Translations under genes and position numbers: made by a program
DNA from: Desulfobulbus oralis
Lineage (GTDB): Bacteria; Desulfobacterota; Desulfobulbia; Desulfobulbales; Desulfobulbaceae
Direction: 5' to 3'
NCBI RefSeq assembly: GCF_002952055.1
Contig: NZ_CP021255.1
Span: 1,711,501 to 1,775,500 of the forward strand
DNA length: 64,000 nt
Part shown: one piece after another, positions 51,779 through 60,415 of the stretch
How the letters are laid out: each line of letters starts with the position of its first letter
How positions within the stretch are numbered: the first letter of the stretch is position 1
Notes under the pieces: generated by a model
The model's database searches: none
Seen by the model: only the letters and a program-made list of their open reading frames with translations
What the model was told of the DNA's origin: nothing

Positions 51779-53428
51779 CTATCCGGCAAAGCCATTGATG
51801 AGGGGCATGCTGCGGCCGGGGCCAAAGGCTTTCCGGCTCACCCGGATGCAGGGCGCGGCCTGGATGCGTTTGTATTCGCTCTGCCGTATGCGCCGCGCCA
51901 CGTCCTGCACCAGCGCAGGATCGAGCCGCAGTCTCGCGGCAATGTCTGCAATGTCCTGCCGCTCTTCCACGTAGGCGCGCAGAATCTGGTCCAGCAGCGC
52001 GTAGGGCGGCAGATCGTCCTCGTCCCGCTGCCCGGGTTTCAGCTCCGCAGTGGGCGGCCGGTCAATGGTGTTCTGCGGGATGATCTCCCGCTCCCGGTTC
52101 AGCCAGCGGGCAAGCGCATACACCTCTGTTTTGAAGACATCGCCCAGAACGGCCAGCGCGCCGCAGGAGTCGCCGTACAGGGTGCTGTAGCCGACTGCAG
52201 TCTCCGACTTGTTGCTGGTGCAGAGCAGAAGCCGGCGTTCCTGGTTGGCCAGCGCCATCAGGAGATTGCCCCGGATGCGTGCCTGCAGGTTCTGCCCGGT
52301 GAGGCTTTCCGGCAGCCCCAGCCCCTCGCAGCGCGGGGCCAGCGTGGCGGTCATGGCATCCATGGCCGGCTGGATGGGCATGCAGGCAAAGGCGCAACCC
52401 AGATTCTCCGCCAGCTTTTTGGCGTCATCGATGGATTCCCGGGCAGTGTAGGGCGAGGGCAGGGCCACGCCCAGCACCCTGTCAGGCCCCAGCGCCCGGC
52501 AGGCCAGAGCCGCGGTCAGGGCCGAGTCAATGCCGCCGGAGAGCCCCAGCACCACCCTGTCAAAGCCGCTTTTGCGCAGAAAATCGGCAAGGCCCTGGCA
52601 CAGGGCATGGACCAGCTCTTCGGTCGGATCGTCCGGCAGCTCAAGGGCCGCTCCCGGCCTTTCCGGGAAATCGACGGTCACAAAATCTGCGGCAAAGTCC
52701 CGGGCATGCGCCCGGATGGCGCCGCGCTCGTCCATGAAGAGGGAATCGCCGTCATAGACCAGATGGCCCTGACCTCCGGCCTGACCCACATGGACAAGCG
52801 GCAGCCCGCAGGTCGTGCAGATCGTCTGGAATTGCCGGCGTCGCTCCTGCCTGAGGCCCATGGCATACGGGGTGGCCGCGATATTGATCAAAAGGTCCGG
52901 CATCACTGCGCCCAGCGTGAAATTTTCCACGGGATTCCTGCCGGCTTTCTCGTCCAGGATGGTCCCGAGCTCGCTGCCAATGGTCAGGGCGCAGAAGAAG
53001 CGGGAGCAGGGGAAAATTGTTGCCCTGCTGCCTGCGGTGAAATGCCTAGGCTCGTTGCTCACATCCCCGTTGAGCAGCAGCCGTTTGTGGGCCCGTGCCT
53101 GGATGCTGCCGTTTTCCAGCACAAAGGCCGTGTTGAAGAGCGCCATGGCCGCAGCTTCGCCCCTGTGCTCCAGTCCACCCACCACGCAACTGAGATCGGG
53201 AAATTTCAGGGTATCTGTCAACAGCTCCTGCAGTGCCCGGTCATGTGCCGCCAGAAAGGCGGGGCAGGCCAGCAGATCGGCCGGCGGTGCGCCGCAGAGG
53301 GCAAGTTCCGGAAAGATGACAAGCCGGCAGGCTGCAGCATGGGCCCGCTCCATTGCGTGGCGCATGGCGCGGAGTGCGGCTGCGAAATCACCGACGAGCG
53401 GGTTGGTCTGAACGAGGGCGATCTTCAT
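51779..53428 (-). CDS. nadE: NAD+ synthetase with N-terminal nitrilase-like domain, glutaminase Cys replaced
   Basis: 549 aa. The C-terminal synthetase domain is intact: GLSGGIDSALTAALA, PSPYTARESIDDA, NLLMALANQERRLLLCTSNKSE, GDVFKTEVYALARWL and the final QSEYKRIQAAPCIRVSRKAF. It activates deamido-NAD with ATP. The N-terminal carbon-nitrogen hydrolase domain normally liberates ammonia from glutamine. Its Glu (FPELALCG) and Lys (AHKRLLL) are visible, but the usual TICEDLW reads TIGSELG, so the nucleophilic cysteine appears replaced by glycine. It may therefore use free ammonia. Confidence 0.94.
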   Translation of the reverse strand: MKIALVQTNPLVGDFAAALRAMRHAMERAHAAACRLVIFPELALCGAPPADLLACPAFLAAHDRALQELLTDTLKFPDLSCVVGGLEHRGEAAAMALFNTAFVLENGSIQARAHKRLLLNGDVSNEPRHFTAGSRATIFPCSRFFCALTIGSELGTILDEKAGRNPVENFTLGAVMPDLLINIAATPYAMGLRQERRRQFQTICTTCGLPLVHVGQAGGQGHLVYDGDSLFMDERGAIRAHARDFAADFVTVDFPERPGAALELPDDPTEELVHALCQGLADFLRKSGFDRVVLGLSGGIDSALTAALACRALGPDRVLGVALPSPYTARESIDDAKKLAENLGCAFACMPIQPAMDAMTATLAPRCEGLGLPESLTGQNLQARIRGNLLMALANQERRLLLCTSNKSETAVGYSTLYGDSCGALAVLGDVFKTEVYALARWLNREREIIPQNTIDRPPTAELKPGQRDEDDLPPYALLDQILRAYVEERQDIADIAARLRLDPALVQDVARRIRQSEYKRIQAAPCIRVSRKAFGPGRSMPLINGFAG

Positions 53429-53493
53429 GGGAACTGTCTGGCAAAACGGGTCGGGAGGCCAAAGGCGAAAAACGGGAACAACGTGTGGCTGTC

Positions 53494-53532
53494 AAAAAAA
53501 ACAACCCGACAGCCGGAGGGCCGTCGGGTTGT
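53494..53532 (-). terminator. Intrinsic terminator after cspA
   Basis: ACAACCCGAC / GTCGGGTTGT stem with a run of T on the minus strand, 18 bp past the cold-shock gene stop. Confidence 0.85.
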
Positions 53533-53550
53533 GCAGGTGCGCGAAGAGTT

Positions 53551-53751
53551 TTACAGCTTGCTGACGTTCGCTGCTGCCGGACCTTTGGGGCCGTCAACGA
53601 TTTCAAACTGAACCTTGTCTCCTTCGTTCAGTGTTTTGAAGCCGCTGCCGGTGATGGCGGAATAGTGGACGAAGACGTCTTTCCCCTCTTCTTGTTCAAT
53701 GAAGCCGAAGCCCTTGGATTCGTTGAACCATTTCACTGTACCTTTGAGCAT
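53551..53751 (-). CDS. cspA: Cold-shock domain protein
   Basis: 66 aa, the whole protein a single cold-shock domain with both RNA-binding motifs (KGFGFIEQ and DVFVHYSAI), [20 protein letters not shown] at the end. The start at 53751 ([14 protein letters not shown]) has AAGGAG upstream; the open frame to 53994 is leader. A long 5' leader is usual for this family and may be an RNA thermosensor; not shown here. Confidence 0.95.
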   Translation of the reverse strand: MLKGTVKWFNESKGFGFIEQEEGKDVFVHYSAITGSGFKTLNEGDKVQFEIVDGPKGPAAANVSKL

Positions 53752-54096
53752 AACTACCGTGTTCTCCTTCTGAAGACCTGAAAATAAGCCATGGAGCGCG
53801 GGGGAGAAAAACGTTTCGCCACAGAACCCACATGGAACGACCTGTGACCTTAGCATACCATTCTGACCGTGAAATACAAGGAATTTGCGTGATTTTTTCA
53901 AGGAGCTTTTCAGATGGTTTTTGTCCTGCTCTCCAGACAGTGTAGTCACAAGATTGCAGCCATAAGCTTGCCGAAGACTCCCGCGAAAAGCCATGCCGCA
54001 ATAATGACTATCCCGGTGTTGTCCCCAAGGCCGTGCAGGACTGCGGACAATATTCTGTTTTCACCTTTGCGCAGCACAAGCCAAAACAGGGGTTGT

Positions 54097-54237
54097 CAGC
54101 CCATTGAAAAAGCCGCAGCAATGCGCATTGCGAGTAAAAAAAATCATAAGGCTGAGGAGCGACTCGCTGATTCTGCGTTACGTGGAATTTGAAATTTCTG
54201 TAGCATGAAATCTGAAATATAGCTTTTCAACGGGCTG
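54097..54237. mobile_element. MITE copy B (141 bp, inverted relative to copy A)
   Basis: Ends CAGCCCATTGAAAAAG and CTTTTCAACGGGCTG. Its reverse complement aligns along the whole length with 22795-22935, with scattered mismatches. No coding capacity. It lies between cspA and the MFS gene. Confidence 0.7.
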
Positions 54238-54452
54238 ATAACGGAATGTAACCTCACCATGCCCCCCAATAAAGTTGCACTTTCAGATTCAGACCAATGC
54301 CTTGAGGAGAGGAGTATCCATAGCCGCCTCCGAATCTTGGGCTCAGGACTTTGCAGAACATTTCGCGGAATATTATGCCAGTCTCCTGGACTGACTTCCG
54401 GTGTAGATAGATTTTCAGGTTACTGAACAACCGCACCTCTGAATTTTGTGAA
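54238..54452. other. Short region after the MFS gene, no gene recognised
   Basis: 215 bp between MITE copy B and the MFS stop. A 70-codon minus-strand open frame crosses it but has no recognisable family and no convincing ribosome site; it may be mobile-element debris. Confidence 0.4.
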
Positions 54453-55724
54453 TCAGACGGATTCAAGCTCTTTTCCCGTTGTTTCCGGCAGAAACAGCAG
54501 AAGTATCAGACCTAGAAAAAAGCATGCTCCAATGAGGAGAAACGCGGGACCGAGACCGTATACTTCAGCGAGACTTCCGATAACGAGTGGCGCGAAAGCA
54601 CTTACCGCCCTGGCAGAATTATAGATGATCCCCTGAGCTGTGGCTCTCATGTGAGTGGGGAACAGCTCGGCAATCAGCGGCCCGAATCCGGAAGCGAACC
54701 CTGCCCCGAAAAATACGAGGAATGGACCGAGAAGAAGCAGTGCTATTTCGTTTCTGGTTACTGCATATACAGGAACAAGAACAGTTGCCACGGTAAAAAA
54801 TATAGTAAACGCTTTTTTTCTACCTATTGAGTCGGCAATGAATCCAAAAAGGACATATCCAAACCATCCTCCTGCCTGCATCACGATAACCCATGTTGCA
54901 CTTTTGAATATATCCAATCCCGCGCCTCCTTTTTCTGGCGGTAAGGATAAATACCCAGGAATCCAGCTGAATAACCCCCAGTAGGTAAAAAGGTGCATCA
55001 GGCTGAGACCAAAGGCCAACAGTGTGAATTTTTTATATTCCGGAGAAAATAATTCGAGGATATTATTCATAATATTACGATTTACACGTCCTCTCTTTTC
55101 ACGGTCAGTTGTCCAGATGTTAGATTCCTCAACATGACCCCGAATCCAGAGGGTAAAAAGAGCAGGTAGAATTCCTGCAAAAAAGACGGCTCGCCATCCG
55201 TATTTGGGCAATATGATTGCCGTAATCAGTGCGGCAATTGCATATCCAAGAGCCCAGCAGCTTTGCATCAGGCCCATTGCCTTTCCTCGATGTTTGGCTG
55301 GCCAAGATTCCGTAACCAGCGCGGCACCGGCAGTCCATTCGCCTCCCATGCCCAGGCCGAGAATGAATCGAAATACTATAAGTTGAGTCAAAGTTTGGGA
55401 GAATCCACACGCAGCGGTAAACAGAGAATACGTAACTATGCTCAAGGTGAGGGAAAATTTTCTTCCCCATTTGTCCGCTATGAGCCCAAAAAGCATTCCC
55501 CCAATCCCAGATGCTACAAGTGTTATTGTCGTGAGCAGCCCTCCTTGCGTTGTTCCAAGTTGCAGTTCAGACATGATATGGACGACGACCATAGCATATA
55601 GCATGACGTCCATTGAATCCAATGCCCAACCCAGTCCACCTGCAATAACAGTTTTCCATTGATTGCGATTTATTTCTTCATACCATTTTTTGTCTTTCTG
55701 TGGATAATTTTTATTTTTCGACAT
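54453..55724 (-). CDS. Major facilitator superfamily transporter (metabolite:H+ symporter type)
   Basis: 423 aa, 12 membrane segments. The start at 55724 (MSKNKNYPQKDKKWYEE) has GGAGG nearby. MFS motif A between segments 2 and 3 is GLIADKWGRKFSLTLSI and recurs as GFIADSIGRKKAFT; LGLGMGGEWTAGAALVTESW marks the aromatic/organic-acid (sugar-porter-like) group. The preceding MBL gene overlaps its start by 14 bases, so it belongs to the D-amino-acid cluster. Substrate unknown, probably a carboxylate or amino acid. Confidence 0.9.
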   Translation of the reverse strand: MSKNKNYPQKDKKWYEEINRNQWKTVIAGGLGWALDSMDVMLYAMVVVHIMSELQLGTTQGGLLTTITLVASGIGGMLFGLIADKWGRKFSLTLSIVTYSLFTAACGFSQTLTQLIVFRFILGLGMGGEWTAGAALVTESWPAKHRGKAMGLMQSCWALGYAIAALITAIILPKYGWRAVFFAGILPALFTLWIRGHVEESNIWTTDREKRGRVNRNIMNNILELFSPEYKKFTLLAFGLSLMHLFTYWGLFSWIPGYLSLPPEKGGAGLDIFKSATWVIVMQAGGWFGYVLFGFIADSIGRKKAFTIFFTVATVLVPVYAVTRNEIALLLLGPFLVFFGAGFASGFGPLIAELFPTHMRATAQGIIYNSARAVSAFAPLVIGSLAEVYGLGPAFLLIGACFFLGLILLLFLPETTGKELESV

Positions 55725-56742
55725 ACCTGCCTCCTGCATTATTTGTATTAATCCAATATATAATGCCATCCTCTGAGATATGATAAATTTTACCTCTTTG
55801 CATAAGGCTGAAAAGATTTGCCTGGATAGAATTTTCAGGTATGGGAAAAAAGGAATCAGGAGGATTTTTTTTAAATATGATGTTTCTAATTTCTCTTATA
55901 TTCTTTTTTTTATATGTGCATTCAAGTATATCATTTTCCATTTTTTTGTACTTGTGAAGAAGATTTTTGATCCAATCTTTAGGAGAGGAAATTCCAAAGT
56001 AATGCCCAGGTCCGCAATATTTTATATCCATTTTCTGTATTCGAGACAAACTTTGCAGACAGTTATCCATATTTCCTATAGGATAAGGGCGACAAGGGTT
56101 TATCCAAAAAGTCAAATCTCCAGTATAAATACTATTAGTTTCTCCTATATAGACGCTTATGCTTCCTGGAGAATGCCCTGGGGTATGTAATAGGCGTATT
56201 TTTACTCCTGATAAATCTATTTCTATTTCTTCATCTATGTATATATCTACATTTGCTGATTCATAAAAATAATTATTTACATATTTTTTCATATTGATTA
56301 TGTCGCCCTTTCCCAAACCTATTTCTCTCCATGATTCATATATTGAATATCCATATACTTTTTTAATTTTTTCATTATCATATATATTCAGCGGATTTTC
56401 TATTAATAGTTTATCCATTTTATGAGCATATATAGTTCCGCCAAACTCTCTCTTTAGTATGTCGGCATTTCCTATATGATCGTAATGGTCGTGTGTTAAT
56501 ATGATATATTTTAACTGATAATTGTTCTTTTCTATTATATTTTTCAATATTCTATATCTTGATTCAAACCTCCCTGTATCTATTATGCATATATTTTTAT
56601 CCTTCTCTATTATGTATATGGAGGAAATGGTATTTTCTCCTTTGTTTTCTTCGGCTGTCTGGGCGTGCGGTCCATAAATCATGATGCCGTCTGGTGTTTT
56701 ATGTATGCTCTGCATTCTTCCTGACGCGCTATCTTTTTGCAT
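55711..56742 (-). CDS. Metallo-beta-lactamase fold hydrolase
   Basis: 343 aa. The start at 56742 is chosen because GGAG lies seven bases upstream. Zinc-binding motif THDHYDHIG, then LLHTPGHSPGSI and YTGDLTFW, and a late histidine (GPGHYFGI), so a two-metal site seems complete. The coding sequence is strikingly AT-rich compared with neighbours. It overlaps the end of the symporter gene by 14 bases and the MFS start by 14. Glyoxalase II-like or another small thioester/lactone hydrolase is possible; the substrate cannot be read. Confidence 0.88.
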   Translation of the reverse strand: MQKDSASGRMQSIHKTPDGIMIYGPHAQTAEENKGENTISSIYIIEKDKNICIIDTGRFESRYRILKNIIEKNNYQLKYIILTHDHYDHIGNADILKREFGGTIYAHKMDKLLIENPLNIYDNEKIKKVYGYSIYESWREIGLGKGDIINMKKYVNNYFYESANVDIYIDEEIEIDLSGVKIRLLHTPGHSPGSISVYIGETNSIYTGDLTFWINPCRPYPIGNMDNCLQSLSRIQKMDIKYCGPGHYFGISSPKDWIKNLLHKYKKMENDILECTYKKKNIREIRNIIFKKNPPDSFFPIPENSIQANLFSLMQRGKIYHISEDGIIYWINTNNAGGRYVEK

Positions 56743-57940
56743 TTTCATTCTCCAACTTGGTGACGACAACCGCACCAACAGCGTCGCCCATGACGTTCAA
56801 AGTGGTTCTGGCCATATCCAAAATTCTGTCTACACCGGCGACAAGAGCGATTCCTTCCATGGGAAGATGCACCTGGGCAAAAACCATGGATATGACAACC
56901 AGGGCCGCTGCAGGCACGCCTACGGAGCCGATGGAGGCGAGCAAGGCGATAAGCAGAACGGTCAATTGCGCGGAGAAGCTAAGGTCAATGCCATATATCT
57001 GAGCGACAAAAACTGTTGCCAGACCAAGGTAAATGGCTGCTCCGTCCATATTTACGGTCGTCCCAAGAGGAATGGTGAAGCTTGATATTTCCCGAGGCAC
57101 ACCTAGTTTTTCTGTCGCAGCCATATTGGCAGGCAAGGCTGCAGCGCTGGAGCAGGTGGAAAAGGCGATCAGAAGAGGCTGGGTCATAATTTTAAGATAT
57201 GAAACAAAAGAGATGCGCCCCACGTATTTCAGTACTGGAAAATACACGATGCAGACATGGGTCAGTGCGGCAAGGTACATAATCCCAATCAGCTTGATCA
57301 GAGGGAGAAGGACCTGCAGTCCGCTTTTTCCAACAGTGTAGGCGATGAGTGCGCAAACGCCATACGGGGCCAAACGCATGACTGCCGCAGTAATGCGAAT
57401 CATGACCTCGTTGCCTGTCTGAAAAATATTGAGCAGGGGCTTTCCCGCTTCTCCCATACTGGAAAGAGCGAACCCGAAAAAAATAGCAAAAAAGATGAGT
57501 TGCAGCAAATTGCCTTCCGCTAATGCCTGGACGGGGTTGAGTGGAATGATGTTCAGGAACGTCTGGACGATTCCGGGCGGGCTGACTTCCTTGGCCTGAA
57601 GAGCTTCGGTGCTCAGGTTGAGATCCATACCTGGGTGGAAAATATTGGCAAAGACAAGCCCAATGCCTACCGCAATGGCGGTAGTTCCCAGATAATAGCA
57701 AGCTATCTTTATGGAGATACGCCCCAGTCTGCTCAAGTCACCCATGCTGGCGGCACCAGCAACCAGAGAAATAAAGACAAGAGGGACGACAATCATGCGG
57801 ATCAAACGGATAAAGGCATCACCCAGTGGCTTAATCCAGGAAATGTCCCAGCCGCCGAATTGAAAAATCAATCCCAGAATCGCGCCCAGAGCAAAGCCGA
57901 TTCCCATTTGTGCCGGAAGACCGAGTGCATGAGCTTTCAT
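56729..57940 (-). CDS. Dicarboxylate/amino acid:cation symporter (DAACS, GltP/SstT type)
   Basis: 403 aa membrane transporter for acidic or neutral amino acids/C4-dicarboxylates. Family marks: AFIRLIRMIVVPLVFISLVAG in two parts, the serine-rich re-entrant loop TCSSAAALPANMAATEKLGV, the cation-site TIPLGTTVNMDGAAIYLG and LASIGSVGVPAAALVV. Ribosome site AAAGGAG upstream. Lies 36 bp after the racemase gene, suggesting it imports the amino acid the cluster degrades. Confidence 0.94.
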   Translation of the reverse strand: MKAHALGLPAQMGIGFALGAILGLIFQFGGWDISWIKPLGDAFIRLIRMIVVPLVFISLVAGAASMGDLSRLGRISIKIACYYLGTTAIAVGIGLVFANIFHPGMDLNLSTEALQAKEVSPPGIVQTFLNIIPLNPVQALAEGNLLQLIFFAIFFGFALSSMGEAGKPLLNIFQTGNEVMIRITAAVMRLAPYGVCALIAYTVGKSGLQVLLPLIKLIGIMYLAALTHVCIVYFPVLKYVGRISFVSYLKIMTQPLLIAFSTCSSAAALPANMAATEKLGVPREISSFTIPLGTTVNMDGAAIYLGLATVFVAQIYGIDLSFSAQLTVLLIALLASIGSVGVPAAALVVISMVFAQVHLPMEGIALVAGVDRILDMARTTLNVMGDAVGAVVVTKLENENAKR

Positions 57941-57976
57941 GTCAATCTCCTTTATTTGGAGTTGCAGGTATGGATG

Positions 57977-58681
57977 TCAGATGGTCTGTTGAGCCTCACG
58001 AACGATGTGCTCTGCCAGGATTTGGGCAGCGTCCAAGATGGGAACCGATGCCTCCAATCGCCCAGAAACAACAGATAGTTCCGTACAGGCCACAAGAATA
58101 ATTTCAGCGCCTGCTTCCATGAGGCTGTTTATCGCTTCTCGCAGTACTGTGAATACCTCCTCATCGTATTGTCCGGTCTTGATCGTCCGGATGGTTGACA
58201 TGACGCGTTTTTGTATGAGAGCGGGGGGTGCAAGAGCTTCCACTCCATGAGCTGAAAATATTTGCCCATAAAGATTCAAATTTAAAACTGCCGTAGCGGC
58301 AAGCAGGCCTACCCGCCGCAGATGCGGCTTTCGGCGCATGCTCTCTTCTACTGAAAGAGAGAGAATGTTGAGAACCGGAATGGATACCGCCGATTGTATC
58401 TCCTTGTGATAGTAGTGAGCCGTATTGCAGGGCATGGCCAAGAAATCTGCTCCCCAGAACTCGAGTTTACGGGCCATATTTTTTAGGCAGGGACCAGGGC
58501 TTTCCCCCGTTTTTTCGAGGAGAGCCCGGATGCGCGAGGGAACTTGCGGGTTGTTGTCCACAAGCATGTGAATATGATCTTGGTCGTCCTGCGCAGGAGT
58601 GGCACGGAGGACACGTTGCATCAAATCTACGGTGGCCTCTGGCCCCATGCCACCAAGAATGCCAACTATTTTCTTTTTCAT
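57977..58681 (-). CDS. Aspartate/glutamate racemase family protein
   Basis: 234 aa from the ATG at 58681 (AAGGAG upstream, N-terminus KKKIVGILGGMGPEATVDLM). The two catalytic cysteines are present in FLAMPCNTAHYYH and ILVACTELSV, so a two-base racemase of a cofactor-independent type is expected. Family members act on aspartate, glutamate and other amino acids. In this cluster it could interconvert L- and D-forms of the D-cysteine desulfhydrase substrate. Confidence 0.92.
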   Translation of the reverse strand: MKKKIVGILGGMGPEATVDLMQRVLRATPAQDDQDHIHMLVDNNPQVPSRIRALLEKTGESPGPCLKNMARKLEFWGADFLAMPCNTAHYYHKEIQSAVSIPVLNILSLSVEESMRRKPHLRRVGLLAATAVLNLNLYGQIFSAHGVEALAPPALIQKRVMSTIRTIKTGQYDEEVFTVLREAINSLMEAGAEIILVACTELSVVSGRLEASVPILDAAQILAEHIVREAQQTI

Positions 58682-58698
58682 TGGCAACTCCTTAAAAA

Positions 58699-58730
58699 AA
58701 TCCCGAAATGCCATATGGCATTTCGGGATT
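58699..58730 (-). terminator. Perfect 32-bp palindrome between dcyD and the racemase gene
   Basis: AATCCCGAAATGCCAT and its exact complement form a hairpin with no unpaired loop, followed on the minus strand by a run of T. It looks like an intrinsic terminator or attenuator inside the cluster, lowering expression of the downstream racemase-symporter genes. A protein-binding operator is possible. Confidence 0.65.
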
Positions 58731-58736
58731 GCATTT

Positions 58737-59753
58737 TTATCCAGGGAGATTCTCCTGCCCCAAAAGAACTTTCTGGTATGCATAAAGAGCTGGAGAACCG
58801 CCGGTATGGACAAACAGCAGATTCTCTTCCTTTTTAAAATAGCCATTCCGGCACAAATCAATGAGCCCTGCCATCGCCTTGCCCGTGTACACCGGATCAA
58901 GCAGAATGCCTTCGGTCTTAGCCATGAGGTTCACTGCTTCCACCATTTTCGCGTTGGGGACAGAATACTGCGGTCGCCAGTAATCGCCGAAGGTGACCAC
59001 AGAATCTTTCTCAATCTCCTGACGAATACCGAGACGTTTGGCTGTTTCCACTGCTACCCTATGCACCAGTGGATCCTGATCTTGAGGATCGCGACTGACC
59101 CCAATACCTACAATGGGAATGTTCATGTTGCATCCGAGAAAACCTGTCAGCAAACCGGCATGGGTTCCGGCGGAACCGGATGCGACGCAGACCCGATGGA
59201 TTTCTATACCCATCTGAAAAAGCTGGTCTTGGATTTCCTGGGCGCAGGCCACATAACCCGTAGCACCAATGGCGTTGGAGCCTCCGCCGGGAATGACATA
59301 GCCTTTTCGTCCTTCAGTCTCAAGTTCCTTCGCAACGGAATTCATGGCGGCCATCATGTCACTGCCTGCAGGTACTACTATAATTTTTTCAACACCCAGA
59401 AGCTGAAAGAGAAAGTTGTTTCCCGATGCCTCGGGATTGTAGGAACCCGGCACGCGTTCTTCCAGTACCAGCCGACATTTCAATCCTTCTTTGACTGCAG
59501 CGGACAATGTGAGCCGACAGTGATTGGATTGCACCGCTCCGCAAGTGATAAGGGTATCGGCCTTCTGTGCCAGTGCATCGGCCACGAGAAATTCCAGTTT
59601 TCTGGTTTTATTCCCTCCCGAGGTCAAACCTAATAGGTCGTCACGTTTGATGTAAATTTGCGGCCCTCCCACAGCCTCAGTGAAGCGGGGGAGAAATTCC
59701 AAAGGAGTTGGACCAATGGTGTAACGGCGACGGGGAAATTTTGCGAGATTCAT
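58737..59753 (-). CDS. dcyD: D-cysteine desulfhydrase / ACC deaminase family PLP enzyme
   Basis: 338 aa fold-type II PLP enzyme. The PLP lysine lies in TSGGNKTRKLEFL, the substrate-contact serine in GAVQSNHCRLT, with PGGGSNAIGATGYV and the C-terminal LFVHTGGSPALYAYQ. D-cysteine desulfhydrase (D-Cys to pyruvate, H2S and ammonia) and ACC deaminase share these motifs. The neighbouring RidA and racemase favour a D-amino-acid lyase. GGAGG ribosome site five bases before the ATG. In a sulphur-cycling organism H2S production would fit but is inference. Confidence 0.9.
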   Translation of the reverse strand: MNLAKFPRRRYTIGPTPLEFLPRFTEAVGGPQIYIKRDDLLGLTSGGNKTRKLEFLVADALAQKADTLITCGAVQSNHCRLTLSAAVKEGLKCRLVLEERVPGSYNPEASGNNFLFQLLGVEKIIVVPAGSDMMAAMNSVAKELETEGRKGYVIPGGGSNAIGATGYVACAQEIQDQLFQMGIEIHRVCVASGSAGTHAGLLTGFLGCNMNIPIVGIGVSRDPQDQDPLVHRVAVETAKRLGIRQEIEKDSVVTFGDYWRPQYSVPNAKMVEAVNLMAKTEGILLDPVYTGKAMAGLIDLCRNGYFKKEENLLFVHTGGSPALYAYQKVLLGQENLPG

Positions 59754-59773
59754 GGATACCTCCAGTGATTGAA

Positions 59774-60151
59774 TTAATATGCGAGTATTGCCTCGATCTC
59801 CAAGGCTGCATTTTTAGGAAGACCTGCCACTTGCACTGTGGACCTTGCAGGTAGGGTCGCGCCGAAGTAATGTGAATATACGGCATTCATACTGGGAAAA
59901 TCCGCCATATCGGTCAGAAAAACGGTGACTTTTACCGCCTGCTTTAGGCTAAGCCCGGCAGCGGAGGCGATGGCCGAAAGATTTTTTAGGCACTGATGGG
60001 TTTGAGCCGAAACATCTCCGGGAATAAGAGTTCCTGTGCCAGGATCCACTGGTAGCTGGCCTGAAATAAAGAGGAGGGATTCAGTACATACCGCTTGAGC
60101 ATATGGACCAATCGCAAGCGGCGCTGTATCGGTAGAAATCAATTTGGGCAT
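59774..60151 (-). CDS. ridA: RidA family enamine/imine deaminase
   Basis: 125 aa, full length. Hydrolyses the reactive 2-aminoacrylate released by PLP lyases. The arginine and glutamate of the active site are seen in LPARSTVQVAGLPKNAALEI, with GPYAQAV and LFISGQLPVDP. It precedes dcyD by 20 bp and fits detoxification of that enzyme's intermediate. Ribosome site AAGGAG. Confidence 0.95.
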   Translation of the reverse strand: MPKLISTDTAPLAIGPYAQAVCTESLLFISGQLPVDPGTGTLIPGDVSAQTHQCLKNLSAIASAAGLSLKQAVKVTVFLTDMADFPSMNAVYSHYFGATLPARSTVQVAGLPKNAALEIEAILAY

Positions 60152-60415
60152 TCTTTCTCCTTATTTTTATTAAATTTTATGTTTATACGCATTGTTGTCT
60201 CACAAGATTTAAACAGTAAAATATATTCGCAACAACACCATGATTTACTTTACAAGAGCTGGAGGACAACGATAAATCTTCTTTTTCGACCAGATATTCA
60301 GAAGTCATGTTACCTATTGATGATTAAGCCGTAAATATTAATATATAAAAAGTCTAAAATTACTGTATAATCAAAATTCTATAAATTGGTTTATATAATA
60401 ACTAAAGTTTATACA

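Noticed and set aside
54254-54466. 70-codon minus-strand frame with IYLHRK, reminiscent of IS66 TnpB
   Set aside because: Only a few residues resemble it and no further motif follows; not enough to call.
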